Below the pieces are notes generated by a model. It ran no database searches. It was not told the origin of the DNA and saw only the letters and a list, made by a program, of their open reading frames with translations. From the NCBI RefSeq assembly GCF_042675705.1, contig NZ_JBHTJJ010000012.1: DNA of 64,000 nt; one strand, 5' to 3'. Source of the DNA: Ruegeria arenilitoris (lineage in GTDB: Bacteria > Pseudomonadota > Alphaproteobacteria > Rhodobacterales > Rhodobacteraceae). Each line of letters opens with the position of its first letter. Positions within the stretch are counted from its first letter, which is position 1. The translations under genes and the position numbers were made by a program. Below, piece by piece: positions 9,293 to 17,985 of the stretch.

Positions 9293-11182
9293 ATGAAAGA
9301 CGTTGATCCAGCCACCCTTTCCGCCGACGACTGGGACGAACTGCATTTCCCCCGCCCCGACGAAAACGACTTTGACCGCGTCGTCGAAAGCGCCCTGTCG
9401 CGACGCGGCTTTCTGGGCGGAGTGTTGGCCTTCGGGTCGGGCGCTGCGGCCATGGGCAGCGGTCTTCTGGGGTCGACCTCAGCCCACGCGCAGACCGCCT
9501 CTCGTTTTGCCTTCACTCCGATTGCGGCCCAGACCGATGGTACCGTGCATGTCCCCGAGGGGTATGAATGGCAGGTCCTCATGCGCTGGGGCGATCCGCT
9601 GTTCTCCGAGGCTGACGGGTATGACATCACCGATGGTGGACCGGTCGAAAACTCGGACAAGGTTTTTGGCGAAAACACTGATGGCATGGAGACCTTCTCG
9701 TTCCAAGGGCACCAGTTGATCGCCATCAATCACGAGTATCCCAATCGCAAAATCAACCTGCCCGCAGCGCAGGAAGGTGTGCCCGCAAACGCGGATGACG
9801 TTCGAAAGTTGCAGAACCTGCAGGGTGTGACGGTGATGGAAATCGCCGAAACCCCGGATGGTTGGACCGTGGTCAAGGACAGCCCGTTCAATCGCCGCAT
9901 TCACCACAACACACCCATGAAGATCGTGGGGCCAGCAGCTGGCCACGACCTGCTGAAGACCGAGGCGGACCCGACCGGCACAACGTCGCTGGGCACCATG
10001 AACAATTGCGGATCGGGCAAGACGCCTTGGGGAACCTACCTGACCTGCGAAGAGAACTTCAACGGCTATTTCGGCTCCAGCAATGAAAGCGCGACTTATA
10101 CTCCAAAGGTCGCGGATGGCTTCAAGCGATACGGCATCAAGGCCGAAAGCTGGAACGGATACGAGTTGTTCGATCCACGGTTTGACACTTCGAAGAACCC
10201 GAACGAACCACATCGCGTCGGCTGGGTGGTCGAAATCGACCCGACCGATCCCAACAGCACCCCGGTCAAACATACCGGACTTGGGCGGTTCAAACATGAA
10301 AACGCCGCGGTCGAGCTGGCCAAGGATGGTCGCATTGTCGTCTATATGGGCGATGATGAGCGGGGCGAATACCTGTACAAATTCGTCTCGAACGGCGTCT
10401 ACACCCCCGGCGGGGATACCGAAGGTCTGCTGGATGACGGCACGCTGTATGTGGCCAAGTTCAACGACGATATGTCCGGTGAATGGGTGCCGCTGACGCC
10501 GGAAACCACTGGCATGGACGAGGCCGAGATTCTGATCTTTGCCCGCATCGCTGCATCTGAGGCCGGTGGAACCACGATGGACCGACCGGAATGGGTTGCA
10601 ACCAGCCCGGTTCTTGCCGAGGCCTATTGCTGCCTGACCAACAACAAGAACCGTGGCGTCAAACCCAACGCGGGTGGCGATGATACTTCGGTCAATGGCC
10701 CCAACCCTCGGGAGGCCAACAAATACGGGCAGATTGTTCGCTGGCGACCAGCCAACCAGGATCATGCAGAAACCTCGTTTCAGTGGGATCTGTACGTCAT
10801 GGCCGGCAACCCGACAGTGCATTCCGATGCGTATGCCGGGTCCGAGAATGTAAACGAAGGCAACCTGTTCAACTCGCCCGACGGGATGATGATCGACAGC
10901 ACCGGCGTGGTCTGGATCCAGACCGACGGGAACGACGACAACGAAGGCGATTTTGCAGGCCATGGCAACAACCAGATGCTGGCCGGCGACCCAATCACGG
11001 GTGAAATCGTTCGCTTCATGACCGGCCCGAACGGCTGCGAGGTGACCGGCCTGACATGGTCGGCCGACCGCCGGACCATGTTCGTAGGCATCCAGCACCC
11101 CGGTGGATCCTGGCCAGATGGGGGCACGCCGCGTTCCTCGATCATAGCGATCAAACGCAAGGACAACGGACTGGTCGGCTGA
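9293..11182 (+). CDS. phoX: PhoX-type alkaline phosphatase (DUF839), Tat-exported
   Basis: Predicted secreted phosphomonoesterase of 629 residues that releases phosphate from organic phosphoesters outside the cytoplasm. The start at 9293 follows a GAGGAA ribosome-binding site. The N-terminus carries a twin-arginine signal, SRRGFLGG at 36-43, a hydrophobic stretch at about 43-60, and a likely cleavage after AHA at 66. The remainder is the long DUF839/PhoX beta-propeller-like domain with conserved stretches such as NNCGSGKTPWGTYLTCEENF and RFKHENAAVEL. PhoX enzymes need calcium and iron and are folded before Tat export. A Pho-box-like repeat upstream suggests induction by phosphate starvation. 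Some DUF839 proteins lack proven phosphatase activity. Confidence 0.85.
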   Translation: MKDVDPATLSADDWDELHFPRPDENDFDRVVESALSRRGFLGGVLAFGSGAAAMGSGLLGSTSAHAQTASRFAFTPIAAQTDGTVHVPEGYEWQVLMRWGDPLFSEADGYDITDGGPVENSDKVFGENTDGMETFSFQGHQLIAINHEYPNRKINLPAAQEGVPANADDVRKLQNLQGVTVMEIAETPDGWTVVKDSPFNRRIHHNTPMKIVGPAAGHDLLKTEADPTGTTSLGTMNNCGSGKTPWGTYLTCEENFNGYFGSSNESATYTPKVADGFKRYGIKAESWNGYELFDPRFDTSKNPNEPHRVGWVVEIDPTDPNSTPVKHTGLGRFKHENAAVELAKDGRIVVYMGDDERGEYLYKFVSNGVYTPGGDTEGLLDDGTLYVAKFNDDMSGEWVPLTPETTGMDEAEILIFARIAASEAGGTTMDRPEWVATSPVLAEAYCCLTNNKNRGVKPNAGGDDTSVNGPNPREANKYGQIVRWRPANQDHAETSFQWDLYVMAGNPTVHSDAYAGSENVNEGNLFNSPDGMMIDSTGVVWIQTDGNDDNEGDFAGHGNNQMLAGDPITGEIVRFMTGPNGCEVTGLTWSADRRTMFVGIQHPGGSWPDGGTPRSSIIAIKRKDNGLVG

Positions 11183-11201
11183 ACCGTCTTACCTCAGCGA
11201 T

Positions 11202-11226
11202 CACCCCCGGCGAAGCGTCGGGGGTG
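11202..11226 (+). terminator. Hairpin between phoX and the TPR gene
   Basis: A perfect 8-bp inverted repeat, CACCCCCG (11202-11209) and CGGGGGTG (11219-11226), with a 9-base loop, lies between the two convergent genes. There is no U-tract, but position and GC-richness fit a shared terminator. Confidence 0.5.
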
Positions 11227-11236
11227 GCAGCGCCGT

Positions 11237-11803
11237 TCAGAGATCTTGGCCGGGCATCGCCAAAGGCCCACCATCGGCCGCAAGGTGACGCTCGGGCAGC
11301 CAAGGGTTCAGTTCCAGCGCCTCTGCCAGAGCAACGCGGGCTTCTTCCATTCTCTGCAGACCCATGAGGGTCAGCGCCCGACCGCTCATCGCTGCGATAT
11401 GGTTCGGCGACAGTTCCAGAGCACGGTCCAGATCGGTCAGGGCCGAGTCAAAATCCTGGCGCAGGAAATTCACGAAGGCGCGCTGGTTGTAGCCCTCGGC
11501 ATACTCGGGGCAGTACGCAATCAAACGGTCGAAATCCTGCAGCGCCCCCAATAGATCCCAGGCGTTTCGTCTGGACATGCCCTGATCCAATACGGTCTGC
11601 GCGGCCTCGTCAGGTGCGTCGGCCCACAACTCCCACATCTGGTTCGAGATCTCGCGGGCGGCCATCTCGGTCTCGGCCTGCTGGATCTGACCGATAAGTT
11701 CACCCAGCCGGGCGGCGTGATCGGGTGCAGGCGGACAGGTCTCAGCAAGCGCCGGAATCGCAACGCCTGCGCTCAGAACTGTGGAAAGAAGTAGGTGTCT
11801 CAT
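11237..11803 (-). CDS. Exported tetratricopeptide-repeat protein
   Basis: Small periplasmic protein of 188 residues. A signal peptide occupies residues 1-20 (basic N-terminus, hydrophobic core, ALA before cleavage). Roughly residues 85-175 form two to three TPR-like helix pairs; AYCPEYAEGYNQRAFVNFL and LELSPNHIAAMSGRALTLM show the spaced small and aromatic residues. TPR proteins scaffold other proteins, and no enzymatic motif is visible. It converges with phoX across a hairpin. The TPR call is good, but the partner is unknown. Confidence 0.82.
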   Translation of the reverse strand: MRHLLLSTVLSAGVAIPALAETCPPAPDHAARLGELIGQIQQAETEMAAREISNQMWELWADAPDEAAQTVLDQGMSRRNAWDLLGALQDFDRLIAYCPEYAEGYNQRAFVNFLRQDFDSALTDLDRALELSPNHIAAMSGRALTLMGLQRMEEARVALAEALELNPWLPERHLAADGGPLAMPGQDL

Positions 11804-11833
11804 AATTCAATGGTGACGCGGATCGCCCTTTCG

Positions 11834-12322
11834 TCAACCCGCGCCATCGATGGCATCGGCCAGACCGGTCTCTTTCACCGCCTCCATCGCCACGAAGGTC
11901 GAGGTGCTGGCCACATGCGGAAGCGACGAGATCTTTTCGGCCAGAACCGCGCGATATTCCGTCATCGACCCGGTCCGCACCTTCAGCAGATAGTCGAAAT
12001 TCGACGCGATCATATGCGCTTGTTCGATCTCGGGCACCTTGCGCACGGCCGCGTTGAATTCAGCCAGCGCCTTTTCCCGCGTGTCGGTCAAGCGCACCTC
12101 GACAAAGGCCACATGGTCCAGGCCCAGGCGGATCGGGTCCAGCATCGCGCGGTAGCCGGTGATGATCCCCTCGGACTCGAGCCGTTTCAACCGCGCCTGT
12201 GTCGGCGATTTCGACAGCCCGATCCGCCGGGCCAGATCAGCGACCGAGATCCGCCCGTCCTCGGCCACGATGGACAGAATCGCGCGGTCGAACCGGTCCA
12301 AACCCGGAAAGTCTTTTCGCAT
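11834..12322 (-). CDS. putR: Lrp/AsnC-family regulator of proline use, PutR
   Basis: DNA-binding regulator of 162 residues. The N-terminal winged helix-turn-helix (about 10-60) reads FDRAILSIVAEDGRISVADLARRIGLS, followed by a C-terminal ligand-binding (RAM) domain from about 70. It is transcribed divergently from putA, the arrangement known for putR/putA in Rhodobacter and Agrobacterium. There PutR activates putA in response to proline and represses itself. The function is therefore inferred from family plus neighbour. A short palindrome in the shared gap may be its site. Confidence 0.88.
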   Translation of the reverse strand: MRKDFPGLDRFDRAILSIVAEDGRISVADLARRIGLSKSPTQARLKRLESEGIITGYRAMLDPIRLGLDHVAFVEVRLTDTREKALAEFNAAVRKVPEIEQAHMIASNFDYLLKVRTGSMTEYRAVLAEKISSLPHVASTSTFVAMEAVKETGLADAIDGAG

Positions 12323-12355
12323 GGCATTTGATCCAAAATTCAGGACGATACATGC

Positions 12356-12367
12356 TTGTTAGAACAA
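12356..12367. promoter_or_regulatory. Candidate PutR operator
   Basis: A perfect short palindrome, TTGTT-AG-AACAA, sits in the 102-bp gap between the divergent putR and putA genes. Lrp-family proteins bind degenerate AT-rich palindromes of similar size. A -10-like TATACT occurs at 12398-12403, 21 bases before the putA start codon. Prediction only. Confidence 0.3.
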
Positions 12368-12424
12368 TTTCGGTCCGTTGTCCCGCCAGATCACCGGTAT
12401 ACTACTCGAAAGACCGGAGGACAC

Positions 12425-15400
12425 ATGACTCACAGCCTGCGCCACACCATCGATTCCATGACCTACGCGGACCAGACCGCGTTGCTGAAATCCCTGACCG
12501 ATCAGGCCGCCCTGACCCAAGCCGACCGCACCGCCATCTGCGAGGCGGCTGCGCAACTGGTGCGCGACATCCGGTCCAGCACATCGCCGGGGCTGATGGA
12601 AGTGTTTCTGGCGGAATACGGCCTGTCGACCGATGAAGGCATCGCCCTGATGTGTCTGGCGGAGGCACTGTTGCGCGTGCCCGACGCCGATACGATCGAC
12701 GCGCTGATCGAGGACAAGATCGCACCCTCAGATTGGGGCAAGCACCTCGGCCACTCGTCGTCGTCGCTGGTCAACGCCTCGACCTGGGCGCTGATGCTGA
12801 CGGGCAAGGTTCTGGACGAGGGCAAAACCTCGCCGGTCAGCGCCCTGCGCGGCGCCATCAAGCGGCTGGGCGAGCCGGTGATCCGCACCGCTGTCGGGCG
12901 CGCGATGAAGGAAATGGGCCGGCAGTTCGTTCTCGGTGAGACCATCCAGTCCGCCATGAAACGCGCCGCCGGGATGGAGGCCAAGGGCTACACCTATTCC
13001 TACGACATGCTGGGCGAGGCCGCCCGCACCGAGGCGGATGCCGCGCGCTATCACCTTTCCTATTCCCGTGCCATCGCGGCGATTGCCGATGCCTGCACGC
13101 AGGACGACATCCGCGCCAATCCCGGCATCTCGGTCAAGCTGTCGGCGCTGCATCCGCGCTATGAGGTTGCCCAGGAACAGCGCGTGATGGACGAGCTGGT
13201 GCCGCGCCTGCGGGCGCTGGCGCTGCTGGCCAAGGCGGCCGGCATGGGCCTGAACGTGGACGCCGAAGAGGCTGACCGCCTGTCTCTGTCGCTGCAGGTG
13301 ATTGAGGCGGTGCTGTCCGAGCCAGCGCTGGCCGGATGGGACGGGTTCGGCGTGGTGGTGCAGGCCTATGGGCCGCGTGCCGGGCTGGTGCTGGACACGC
13401 TTTATGACATGGCCGAGCGGTATGACCGCAAGCTGATGGTGCGTCTGGTCAAAGGCGCCTACTGGGACACCGAGATCAAGCGCGCGCAGGTCGAGGGCGT
13501 CGACGGCTTCCCGGTCTTCACCAACAAGGCGGCAACCGACATCTCTTACATCGCCAATGCCCGCAAGCTCTTGGGCATGACCGACCGGATCTATCCTCAG
13601 TTCGCGACCCACAACGCCCACACGGTCAGCGCGATCCTGCACATGGCCGAGGGCCAGCCCTTCGAGTTCCAGCGCCTGCACGGCATGGGCGAGACCCTGC
13701 ACCAGATCGTCAAGGACCAACACAATACCCGCTGCCGCATCTACGCGCCGGTTGGCGCGCATCGCGACCTGCTGGCCTATCTGGTGCGGCGGCTGCTGGA
13801 AAACGGCGCCAACAGCTCGTTCGTCAACCAGATCGTGGACGAAAACGTGGCCCCCGAAGTGGTGGCCGCCGATCCGTTCGAGGCCGTGCGGAAACCTGCA
13901 CGCCACATCCCAACCGGACCCGAACTGTTTCAACCTGAAAGACCAAACTCGCAGGGGTTCGACCTGCATCACACACCGACATTGGACCGGATCGATGCCG
14001 CCCGCGACGCCTTTCGCGCGCATCACTGGTTCGCGCAGCCTCTGCTGGCCGGTGACGCGGCGCCCCAGGCCGAGGAACCTGTCATCAACCCCGCCCTGCC
14101 CGAGGACCGGCCAGGCGCGGTCGCCCCGGCCAGCGCCGCGGATGTGGAGCTGGCGCTTGCCGCAGCTGCTCCGTGGCAGGCGCCAGCGGCCGAGCGCAGC
14201 CGCATCCTGAATGCCGCCGCCGACCTCTACGAGGAGCATTATGGCGAGCTCTTCGCCCTGCTGGCGCGCGAGGCCGGCAAATCACTGCCCGATGCGGTAG
14301 CCGAGCTGCGCGAGGCGGTGGATTTCCTGCGCTACTACGCCGCCAACATCCCCGACGCCGATCCGGCCGGGACCTTCACCTGCATCAGCCCGTGGAACTT
14401 CCCGCTGGCGATCTTCACGGGGCAGATCTCGGCAGCGCTTGCCGTGGGCAATGCGGTTCTGGCCAAACCCGCGCCGCAGACGCCGCTGATCGCCCACCGG
14501 GCCGTGCAGCTGCTGCATCAGGCCGGCGTGCCGCGCGATGCGCTGCAATTGCTGCCGGGCGGGCCGTCGGTGGGCGCCGCGCTGACATCCGACCCGCGCG
14601 TTTCGGGCGTGGCCTTCACCGGCTCGACCGCGACGGCGCTGAAGATCCGCGCTGCAATGGCCGATCACATGCAGCCCGGCACGCCGCTGATCGCGGAAAC
14701 CGGCGGGCTGAACGCGATGATCGTGGACAGCACGGCCCTGCCCGAACAGGCCGTGCAGTCAATCATCGAAAGCGCCTTCCAGTCGGCGGGCCAGCGGTGC
14801 TCGGCCCTGCGCTGTCTGTATCTGCAGGATGACATCGCCGATGACGTGCTGACCATGCTCAAGGGCGCGATGGACGCCCTGTCGGTGGGCGATCCGTGGC
14901 TGCTCTCGACCGATTGCGGCCCGGTGATCGACGAACAAGCCCGGCAGGGCATCGCCGATCACGTCGCCAAGGCCCGCGCCGAAGGTCGTGTGTTGAAAGA
15001 ACTGGCGCTGCCGCCCGAGGGCATCTTCGTGGCGCCCACGCTGATCGAAGTCCCCGGTATCGGCGCGCTGGAACGCGAGATCTTCGGCCCCGTCCTGCAC
15101 GTCGCAAGGTTCAAGTCGCACGAGATCGACCAAGTGATCGCCGACATCAACGCCACCGGCTACGGCCTGACCTTCGGCCTGCACACCCGCATCGACGACC
15201 GAGTGCAGCATGTCACCGAGGCGATCCACGCGGGCAACATCTATGTCAACCGCAACCAGATCGGCGCGATCGTCGGCTCGCAGCCCTTCGGCGGCGAAGG
15301 CCTGTCAGGCACCGGCCCAAAGGCGGGCGGCCCGAACTATCTGGCCCGTTTCTGCGCCCCGGGCCGACAGGTCGCGGCCGCGGAATGGTCCGCCCCAGCC

Positions 15401-15823
15401 GACCTACCCGCACCGATCGGGCAGCCTGCCGCGCCGACGACCCGCTCGATGCCCGGACCGACCGGCGAATCGAACCGGCTGACCGAGTTTCCCCGCGCGC
15501 CGTTCCTTTGCCTGGGCCCCGGCCCCGAGGCGGCCAAGGCGCAGGCAGACGCCATACTCGGGCTGGGCGGCACCGCGATTCAGACCGAGGGCTCTCTTGA
15601 CCTGCACCGGCTTGAGAACCTGCCGGGAATATCGGGGGTTCTGTGGTGGGGCGATGCGGACACCGCGCGCCAGATCGAGCGCCATCTGGCGCGGCGAGAC
15701 GGCCCCATCCTGCCGCTGATTCCCGGCTTGCCCGACCGGTCGCGGGTGATGGCCGAGCGCCTTGTCTGCGTCGACACCACGGCTGCCGGAGGAAACGCCG
15801 CACTACTGGGCGGAGCGGCATAA
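12425..15823 (+). CDS. putA: Bifunctional proline dehydrogenase / P5C dehydrogenase PutA
   Basis: Oxidises proline to glutamate in two steps (FAD-dependent proline dehydrogenase, then NAD-dependent P5C dehydrogenase), probably membrane-associated. It has 1132 residues; the start at 12425 follows GGAGG at 12417-12421. The proline dehydrogenase half (about 150-460) shows MVRLVKGAYWDTEIKRAQ and the FATHNAHT motif. The aldehyde dehydrogenase half shows SPWNFPLAIFTGQ, FTGSTATA, the general-base region AETGGLNAMIV, and the nucleophile Cys792 in SAGQRCSALR. It lacks the N-terminal ribbon-helix-helix of the E. coli autoregulator, consistent with control by divergent PutR. A C-terminal domain of about 130 residues follows, as in other long PutAs. 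Confidence 0.97.
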   Translation: MTHSLRHTIDSMTYADQTALLKSLTDQAALTQADRTAICEAAAQLVRDIRSSTSPGLMEVFLAEYGLSTDEGIALMCLAEALLRVPDADTIDALIEDKIAPSDWGKHLGHSSSSLVNASTWALMLTGKVLDEGKTSPVSALRGAIKRLGEPVIRTAVGRAMKEMGRQFVLGETIQSAMKRAAGMEAKGYTYSYDMLGEAARTEADAARYHLSYSRAIAAIADACTQDDIRANPGISVKLSALHPRYEVAQEQRVMDELVPRLRALALLAKAAGMGLNVDAEEADRLSLSLQVIEAVLSEPALAGWDGFGVVVQAYGPRAGLVLDTLYDMAERYDRKLMVRLVKGAYWDTEIKRAQVEGVDGFPVFTNKAATDISYIANARKLLGMTDRIYPQFATHNAHTVSAILHMAEGQPFEFQRLHGMGETLHQIVKDQHNTRCRIYAPVGAHRDLLAYLVRRLLENGANSSFVNQIVDENVAPEVVAADPFEAVRKPARHIPTGPELFQPERPNSQGFDLHHTPTLDRIDAARDAFRAHHWFAQPLLAGDAAPQAEEPVINPALPEDRPGAVAPASAADVELALAAAAPWQAPAAERSRILNAAADLYEEHYGELFALLAREAGKSLPDAVAELREAVDFLRYYAANIPDADPAGTFTCISPWNFPLAIFTGQISAALAVGNAVLAKPAPQTPLIAHRAVQLLHQAGVPRDALQLLPGGPSVGAALTSDPRVSGVAFTGSTATALKIRAAMADHMQPGTPLIAETGGLNAMIVDSTALPEQAVQSIIESAFQSAGQRCSALRCLYLQDDIADDVLTMLKGAMDALSVGDPWLLSTDCGPVIDEQARQGIADHVAKARAEGRVLKELALPPEGIFVAPTLIEVPGIGALEREIFGPVLHVARFKSHEIDQVIADINATGYGLTFGLHTRIDDRVQHVTEAIHAGNIYVNRNQIGAIVGSQPFGGEGLSGTGPKAGGPNYLARFCAPGRQVAAAEWSAPADLPAPIGQPAAPTTRSMPGPTGESNRLTEFPRAPFLCLGPGPEAAKAQADAILGLGGTAIQTEGSLDLHRLENLPGISGVLWWGDADTARQIERHLARRDGPILPLIPGLPDRSRVMAERLVCVDTTAAGGNAALLGGAA

Positions 15824-15831
15824 GCTGACTT

Positions 15832-15859
15832 GACGCTGGGCCGGGAAAAGCCCAGCGTC
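15832..15859 (+). terminator. Strong stem-loop after putA
   Basis: A perfect 10-bp stem, GACGCTGGGC (15832-15841) and GCCCAGCGTC (15850-15859), with loop CGGGAAAA, begins 8 bases after the putA stop. It ends only 5 bases before the rhomboid start codon. No U-tract follows, so it may act as a terminator or as a structure controlling rhomboid translation. Confidence 0.55.
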
Positions 15860-15864
15860 CCCCC

Positions 15865-16608
15865 ATGTTTCCAATTCGAGACCACAACCCTTCGGGGCGC
15901 ACGCCCTATGTCGTCTATGCGCTGATCGCGGCGAATGTCCTGATTTTCCTCAGCTATGTCGGAATCATGGACGACGCCCGGCTGATCAACCGGTTCTATT
16001 TCGACTATGCGATCATCCCTGCCCGCATCAGCGACGGCGTGGCGCTCGAAACGCTGGTGACGTCGATGTTCCTGCATGGCGGCTGGATGCATCTGATCGG
16101 CAACATGCTGTTCCTGTGGATCTTCGGCGACAACATGGAGGACGAGATGGGCCACCTGCCCTTCCTGCTGTTCTACATGGTCGCGGGTATCGGCGCCGGG
16201 CTGGTCCATATCGTCACGGCTCCCGGGTCGTTGGTTCCCACCATCGGCGCGTCCGGCGCAATTGCGGCCGTGATGGGGGGCTACCTGCTGATGTTCCCAA
16301 AGGCGCGTGTCGATATCCTGCTGATTCTGATCATCTACTTCCGGGTCTTCACCATCCCGGCCTTCGTGATGCTGGGCGTCTGGCTGGGAATGCAGTTCCT
16401 TGGCAGCTTGTCCAGCAACCCTGACGCCGGCGGTGTCGCCTATTGGGCGCATACTGGTGGCTTTGTAATCGGTTTGGTTCTGTGCATCCCGATGTGGCTG
16501 AAACGAGGCGGACCAGCTTATTGGAACCGTACCCATGGTCACCCGCCACATCCCGAACACCGCTACAAGCTCAGCCAGTCCCGTATACCGAGAGTACCTC
16601 GCCGATGA
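15865..16608 (+). CDS. Rhomboid-family intramembrane serine protease
   Basis: Polytopic inner-membrane protease of 247 residues that cleaves transmembrane substrates. Six or more hydrophobic segments are visible. Family motifs are HGGWMHLIGNMLFLWIFG at 71-88 (Asn80 for the oxyanion hole), the catalytic Ser130 in GASGAIAAV, and the catalytic His196 in AHTGGFVIG. The conserved N-terminus (MFPIRDHNPS, then RTPYV) supports the start at 15865. No Shine-Dalgarno is evident because a 10-bp hairpin ends just upstream. The stop overlaps the next start as ATGA. Physiological substrates are unknown. Confidence 0.93.
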   Translation: MFPIRDHNPSGRTPYVVYALIAANVLIFLSYVGIMDDARLINRFYFDYAIIPARISDGVALETLVTSMFLHGGWMHLIGNMLFLWIFGDNMEDEMGHLPFLLFYMVAGIGAGLVHIVTAPGSLVPTIGASGAIAAVMGGYLLMFPKARVDILLILIIYFRVFTIPAFVMLGVWLGMQFLGSLSSNPDAGGVAYWAHTGGFVIGLVLCIPMWLKRGGPAYWNRTHGHPPHPEHRYKLSQSRIPRVPRR

Positions 16609-16976
16609 CCCGAATGACTGCCATCTGCCATTGCGGCGCCGTGAAGATCGAGGCCGAGTTCCCCGGTGGCCTGTCTACGGCCGCCCGGTGCGACTGTTCC
16701 TTCTGCATCCGCCGCGGGGCCGCCGCCGTGACCGCCGTCACCGACAGCCTGCGCATCCTGCAGGGCGCAGACAATCTTAGCCTCTACACGTGGGGAACGC
16801 ACACGGCGAAACACTACTTCTGCAAGACCTGCGGGATATACGTCTATCACCAAAGACGCTCGGATCCGGCGGAGTGTGGCGTCAACCTTGGCTGCATCGA
16901 GGGCGGAAACCCCAGAACCCACGGGCCGATTCCCTGGAACGACGGGGTCAATCACCCCTCTGATCGGCCTGACTGA
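16605..16976 (+). CDS. GFA-family (CENP-V/GFA domain) zinc protein
   Basis: Small protein of 123 residues with the GFA fold, once named glutathione-dependent formaldehyde-activating enzyme; most members have no proven activity. Zinc-binding cysteines are visible as CHCG at 8-11, the C-x-C-x2-C set Cys29/Cys31/Cys34 (CDCSFC), and a later C-x2-C in FCKTCGIYVY. The start at 16605 gives the ATGA overlap with the rhomboid gene; an alternative Met lies three codons on. The 3' end runs 25 bp into the convergent bhcR gene. It is a neighbour of the bhc cluster, but no functional link is claimed. Confidence 0.85.
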   Translation: MTRMTAICHCGAVKIEAEFPGGLSTAARCDCSFCIRRGAAAVTAVTDSLRILQGADNLSLYTWGTHTAKHYFCKTCGIYVYHQRRSDPAECGVNLGCIEGGNPRTHGPIPWNDGVNHPSDRPD

Positions 16977-17791
16977 TCCGGACTTTGACCACCGCTTAGC
17001 CGCGTGATCTCTTGCGCAGCCTGAACGACGTGGGCGGCAAGCTCGGGTGCCCGGTCCGGATTGAATCGCGCGGTCGGCCCCGAGACAGAGATTCCGGCGC
17101 AAGGCTCCTGCTTGTCGTTGTAGATCGCGGCTCCGATGCAGGACATGCCCGAGTGGCGCTCCTCTCGATCATAAGACCATCCGCGCAGCCGCGTTTCGGT
17201 CAGATCCTCGCGCAAGGTATCCAATGTGGCGCAAGTATTGGGCGTATACGGCACGAGCTGGGTGTCCGCCAACACCTTGGCCCGGGATGCCTCGGTCATG
17301 GCCGCCAGGATCGCTTTGCCCGTACCCGAGGCATACATCGGCGTGCGCGCGCCCGGCGGAAAGAACGCCCGGATCGGGTTCGATGTCTCGACTTGCCCGA
17401 CGAACACAACTTCCGACCCGTCGGGAACTGCCAGGTTCGCCGTTTCTCCGCTGTCCTGCATAAGGCGCCGAAGAACTGACCGGCCGATCTCGACAACGCT
17501 GTTGTGCCGCAAAAACGAAGCGCCGGTGCGATAGGCTTCGACTCCGATCATCCATTCCTGACGTTCTTCGCTGAAGCTGACGAACCCATGCTTTTGCAAG
17601 GTCGTCAGGATGCGATGCGTGGTTGCAGTGGGCACGTCGATCTCACGCGCGAGGTCGCTGAGCGCGGTGCGTTCAAGCCGTGCGACCGTGGTCAGGACCC
17701 CCAGCGCACGGTCCAACGCCTGCATGGTTCCGGCCGAGCTTTCCTTGAACAACGACTTGGGCCGCCCGCGCGGCCGCTTCTGGGCTGACAT
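16952..17791 (-). CDS. bhcR: IclR-family regulator BhcR of the beta-hydroxyaspartate cycle
   Basis: Transcriptional regulator of 279 residues. A basic N-terminal tail (RPRGRPK) precedes the winged helix-turn-helix (about 25-85: ALSDLAREIDVPTATTHRIL). The C-terminal IclR effector domain spans about 100-265. The gene is divergent from bhcABCD, exactly as bhcR is in Paracoccus denitrificans. There the protein controls the cluster and senses glyoxylate. Identity therefore rests on family plus gene order. An IclR-type palindrome lies in the shared gap. Confidence 0.9.
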   Translation of the reverse strand: MSAQKRPRGRPKSLFKESSAGTMQALDRALGVLTTVARLERTALSDLAREIDVPTATTHRILTTLQKHGFVSFSEERQEWMIGVEAYRTGASFLRHNSVVEIGRSVLRRLMQDSGETANLAVPDGSEVVFVGQVETSNPIRAFFPPGARTPMYASGTGKAILAAMTEASRAKVLADTQLVPYTPNTCATLDTLREDLTETRLRGWSYDREERHSGMSCIGAAIYNDKQEPCAGISVSGPTARFNPDRAPELAAHVVQAAQEITRLSGGQSPDQSGRSEG

Positions 17792-17985
17792 TGCGATTCT
17801 TCCCCCGTTTTGGCCGAACGGCCGTCTGGCTTTCTCAGCTGATCACAAACACTCAGCGAAATGAGAAAGTGAATATCATGCATTTATGGCAGGTTACGCA
17901 TTATTTCCAAAAAATGAAAATATTTTTCAAGAAAATTGCATCAACTCCGACAGGGAGACACACTTGGGGCAAAGCGGAGGACACG
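17792..17985. promoter_or_regulatory. bhcR-bhcA divergent control region
   Basis: This 194-bp gap is strikingly AT-rich against its surroundings, especially 17870-17945. It contains an IclR-like palindrome (17915-17929) and a wider inverted repeat, CTTTCTCA (17830-17837) with TGAGAAAG (17862-17869). A GGAGG for bhcA lies at 17976-17980. Promoters for both directions must lie here, but no convincing -35/-10 pair was picked. Confidence 0.6.
17915..17929. promoter_or_regulatory. Candidate BhcR operator (IclR-type palindrome)
   Basis: TGAAAA-TAT-TTTTCA is a perfect 6-bp inverted repeat with a 3-base centre. It matches the E. coli IclR box TGGAAATNATTTCCA at most positions. It lies 56 bp before the bhcA start and 123 bp from the bhcR start. 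Confidence 0.5.

Noticed and set aside
12728..14239. Minus-strand frame of 503 codons opposite putA.
   Set aside because: It covers the proline dehydrogenase domain of putA on the other strand and shows shadow composition.
16952..16976. Overlap of the GFA gene and bhcR as a possible frameshift or misassembly.
   Set aside because: The genes are convergent and both have full-length, family-typical C-termini. A 25-bp tail overlap is ordinary.
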